Origin: Maribellus comscasis
Lineage (GTDB): Bacteria; Bacteroidota; Bacteroidia; Bacteroidales; Prolixibacteraceae
DNA: 64,000 nt
Direction of reading: 5' to 3'
NCBI RefSeq assembly: GCF_009762775.1
Contig: NZ_CP046401.1
Location: forward strand, 6,522,001-6,586,000
Both the position numbers and the translations under genes were made by a program. Below are positions 62,034 through 64,000 of this stretch, piece by piece; the stretch's first letter is position 1; each line of letters opens with the position of its first letter. The notes under the pieces were generated by a model, which did not search any database, had not been told where the DNA came from, and saw only the letters and a list, made by a program, of their open reading frames with translations.

Positions 62034-64000
62034 TTATCCTAGTGTTACCAGAACTTCGCAACTACTTTTCGATTGTAGCGGAATTTTGTTTCCTTTGGTT
62101 GGTTTCCCGTCAACAAAAATTTCCTTTATACCTTTTGAAAGATGTAAAGGATTTAAAACTCTTATATTGTATGTCGTTCCTCTGAATTTTCGCTGTATTG
62201 AAAAACTATCCCAGTTTTTGGGGATGCAAGGATTAATCACGAGTCCGTTATAATCCGGTTGAATTCCCAGGATATGTTGTGAGATAGCAAAAAAGTTCCA
62301 GGCTGCAGTTCCGGTGAGCCACGAATTTTTTGCTTCGCCGGGTTTCCAGGCATCTTTACCTGCAATCATTTGCGAGTAAACATACGGCTCTGTCCGGTGT
62401 AAATCACTAATCTCCTCCAAATAGGACGGGCAAATTTTACGGTAATATTCAAAAGCCTGGTCTCCATTTCCGGCCTCGGTTTCGCCAATCATAATCCATG
62501 GGTTATTGTGACAAAAAATTCCGGCATTTTCCTTATATCCTTCCGGGTAACTGGTAATTTCTCCTTTGCTGAGATCGTATTCTGAATAAGGAGGATTATT
62601 CAATACAATTCCGTATTCACAATCAAGATATTTTTTAACGGAATCAAGCGCTTTTTCCGGCCAGCCTTTTTCTTTTCCAACAGCCGCCATAGTGCAGAAT
62701 CCGTTTGATTCTATAAAAATCTTTCCTTCTTTATTTTCAGTGCTTCCTATTTTTTTTCCAAAAAAATCATAGGCTCTCAAAAACCATTCACCATCCCATC
62801 CGTGCCGGGCGATGGCCTGATTCATTTTCTCGACCTCCAGGAACACAAATTCTGCCTCAGCAGATTTATCCAGTTGTTCTAATAATTGAGCATAATCTTT
62901 ACCGTAAAGTACAAACATTCCGGCTATCATCACCGACTCGGCGACACCGTTTGTTTTATTTTCTGTAGTTTGGAACGATTCATCGGGGTTGTTTGAAAAA
63001 CAGTTCAGGTTTAGACAGTCGTTCCAGTCTGCACGACCGATTAACGGCAAACCATGCGGTCCCAGGTTATTTGTCACATGAAGAAAAGAGCGATTTAAAT
63101 GGTCAAGCAGCGGTTGTGCTTTACTTTCGTCGTTATTGTAAGCGACCATTTCTTTTAGAATGGAAAAATCGCCGGTTTCCTTGATGTATAAAGTAGTTGA
63201 AAGAATCAGCCAAAGCGGATCGTCATTAAAATTCCCGCCAATATCAGAATTTCCTTTTTTGGTGAGTGGCTGGTACTGGTGATAAGCGCCACCGTCTTCC
63301 AACTGCGTGGCAGCTAAATCTAAAATTCGTTCGCGAGCTTTTTCAGGTATTAGATGCACAAAGCCGATTAAATCCTGGTTCGAATCGCGAAATCCCATTC
63401 CACGGCCAATTCCCGATTCAAAATACGACGCAGAACGAGACATGTTAAAGGTTACCATATTCTGATACTGGTTCCAAATGTTAACCATACGATCCATCTT
63501 TTCATCATGGCTTTTTACCTGGAAATTGGAAAGTAATTTGGTCCAGTATTCGTTTAGTTTATATAGCTCTTTTTTAATTTGTTCCGAAGTATTTAATTCA
63601 GAAATAAGTTGTTTTGCTTTTGTTTTGTTGATTATTTTTTTTGATTCCCATTTCTCTTCATCTTTGTTTTCTATGTATCCTAAAATAAAAATGAGATCTT
63701 TTTCTTCTCCCGGATTCAACTCAATTTCGAGCATATGAGAAGCAACGGGCGACCATCCGTGGGCCACTGTATTTTTTGATCTGCCTTCACGAACTACATC
63801 CGGATCGGCATAAGAATTATATAATCCTACAAATGATTCCCGATCGGTATCAAACCCGTCGATCTTTTTGTTTACAGTATAAAATGCATAGTGATTTCTG
63901 CGTTCGCGATATTCGCTTTTATGATATATCGCAGAGCCGTCGAGTTCAACTTCGCCAATGGAATAGTTTCTCTGGAAATTTGTCATGTCATCCAATGCAT
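62034..64000 (-). CDS. GH94-type glycoside phosphorylase, 5' end outside window
   Basis: The frame is open to the right edge, so at least 655 C-terminal residues are seen. Family GH94 (formerly GT36) enzymes phosphorolyse beta-linked disaccharides such as cellobiose or N,N'-diacetylchitobiose. Diagnostic segments are [50 protein letters not shown] and [10 protein letters not shown], the last carrying the general-acid Asp of the family. C-terminal beta region ends [13 protein letters not shown]. No signal peptide is visible because the N-terminus is missing. The gene could supply intracellular sugar phosphates; the neighbouring receptor would be a logical importer, by context only. Confidence 0.92.
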   Translation of the reverse strand, partial: ALDDMTNFQRNYSIGEVELDGSAIYHKSEYRERRNHYAFYTVNKKIDGFDTDRESFVGLYNSYADPDVVREGRSKNTVAHGWSPVASHMLEIELNPGEEKDLIFILGYIENKDEEKWESKKIINKTKAKQLISELNTSEQIKKELYKLNEYWTKLLSNFQVKSHDEKMDRMVNIWNQYQNMVTFNMSRSASYFESGIGRGMGFRDSNQDLIGFVHLIPEKARERILDLAATQLEDGGAYHQYQPLTKKGNSDIGGNFNDDPLWLILSTTLYIKETGDFSILKEMVAYNNDESKAQPLLDHLNRSFLHVTNNLGPHGLPLIGRADWNDCLNLNCFSNNPDESFQTTENKTNGVAESVMIAGMFVLYGKDYAQLLEQLDKSAEAEFVFLEVEKMNQAIARHGWDGEWFLRAYDFFGKKIGSTENKEGKIFIESNGFCTMAAVGKEKGWPEKALDSVKKYLDCEYGIVLNNPPYSEYDLSKGEITSYPEGYKENAGIFCHNNPWIMIGETEAGNGDQAFEYYRKICPSYLEEISDLHRTEPYVYSQMIAGKDAWKPGEAKNSWLTGTAAWNFFAISQHILGIQPDYNGLVINPCIPKNWDSFSIQRKFRGTTYNIRVLNPLHLSKGIKEIFVDGKPTKGNKIPLQSKSSCEVLVTLG

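Noticed and set aside
1..64000. CRISPR arrays, tRNA or rRNA genes, insertion sequences, attachment sites
   Set aside because: No regular direct repeats with spacers, no tRNA cloverleaf or rRNA signature noticed, no transposase or integrase gene. A tRNA scan would settle the RNA part.

Overview
The window looks like the chromosome of a Bacteroidota bacterium, most likely an environmental Marinilabiliales/Prolixibacteraceae-type organism. This is inferred from AT-rich DNA, A-rich leaders without Shine-Dalgarno sites, a TonB-dependent receptor, and lineage-typical families (DUF5916, DUF1835, DUF2795, YkgJ). There is no rRNA, tRNA, CRISPR array, integrase or insertion sequence that I can see.

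The left 28 kb (1523-29267) is a compact, single-strand, apparently complete extracellular contractile injection system (eCIS; PVC/Afp/AlgoCIS type). Using PVC numbering, the order is: cap (Pvc16, DUF4255), a second conserved protein, one sheath, two tube proteins, a DUF5908 small protein, LysM tube-initiation protein (Pvc7), VgrG-like spike (Pvc8), PAAR tip (Pvc10), gp25 (Pvc9), baseplate J (Pvc11), Pvc12-like wedge, a 1411-residue PKD-containing protein in the fibre position, tape measure (Pvc14), a five-gene cargo/accessory cassette, and the AAA+ ATPase (Pvc15). Three cassette proteins share an N-terminal box (consensus QxKLxVGxP.D.YE followed by EAD..A..V). Two of them carry an intact DUF4157 HExxH domain. 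The third keeps the N-terminal box but has no HExxH. The cassette also holds a muramidase and a 113-residue protein of unknown function. Four of its five proteins carry a peptidoglycan-binding or peptidoglycan-cleaving domain. A 342-base leader upstream of the locus holds three perfect hairpins in a row.

The locus is preceded by the 3' part of a PBP4-type D-Ala-D-Ala carboxypeptidase. It is followed by ordinary chromosomal genes. 29346-37797 holds an outer-membrane beta-barrel protein, DUF1835, RecG, a degenerate methyltransferase-like protein, an orphan ABC ATPase, a PduO-type cobalamin adenosyltransferase, DUF2795, DsrE, SDR and YkgJ. 37905-49680 holds a GH3 glycosidase with a PA14 insert, a subtilase lipoprotein, DUF5916, GNAT, membrane proteins and a sortilin/BNR-type propeller. 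49828-64000 holds a TPR lipoprotein, GT39, PAP2, pirin, an exported aldo/keto reductase, an FRG-domain protein, a methyltransferase, a PQQ-type propeller lipoprotein, PhzF, a TonB-dependent receptor and a GH94 phosphorylase cut by the right edge.

The eCIS is the main point of interest. Its structural genes follow the known plan, but the cargo cassette, with a delivery-signal-like N-terminus attached to different C-terminal domains, appears to be where new biology lies.
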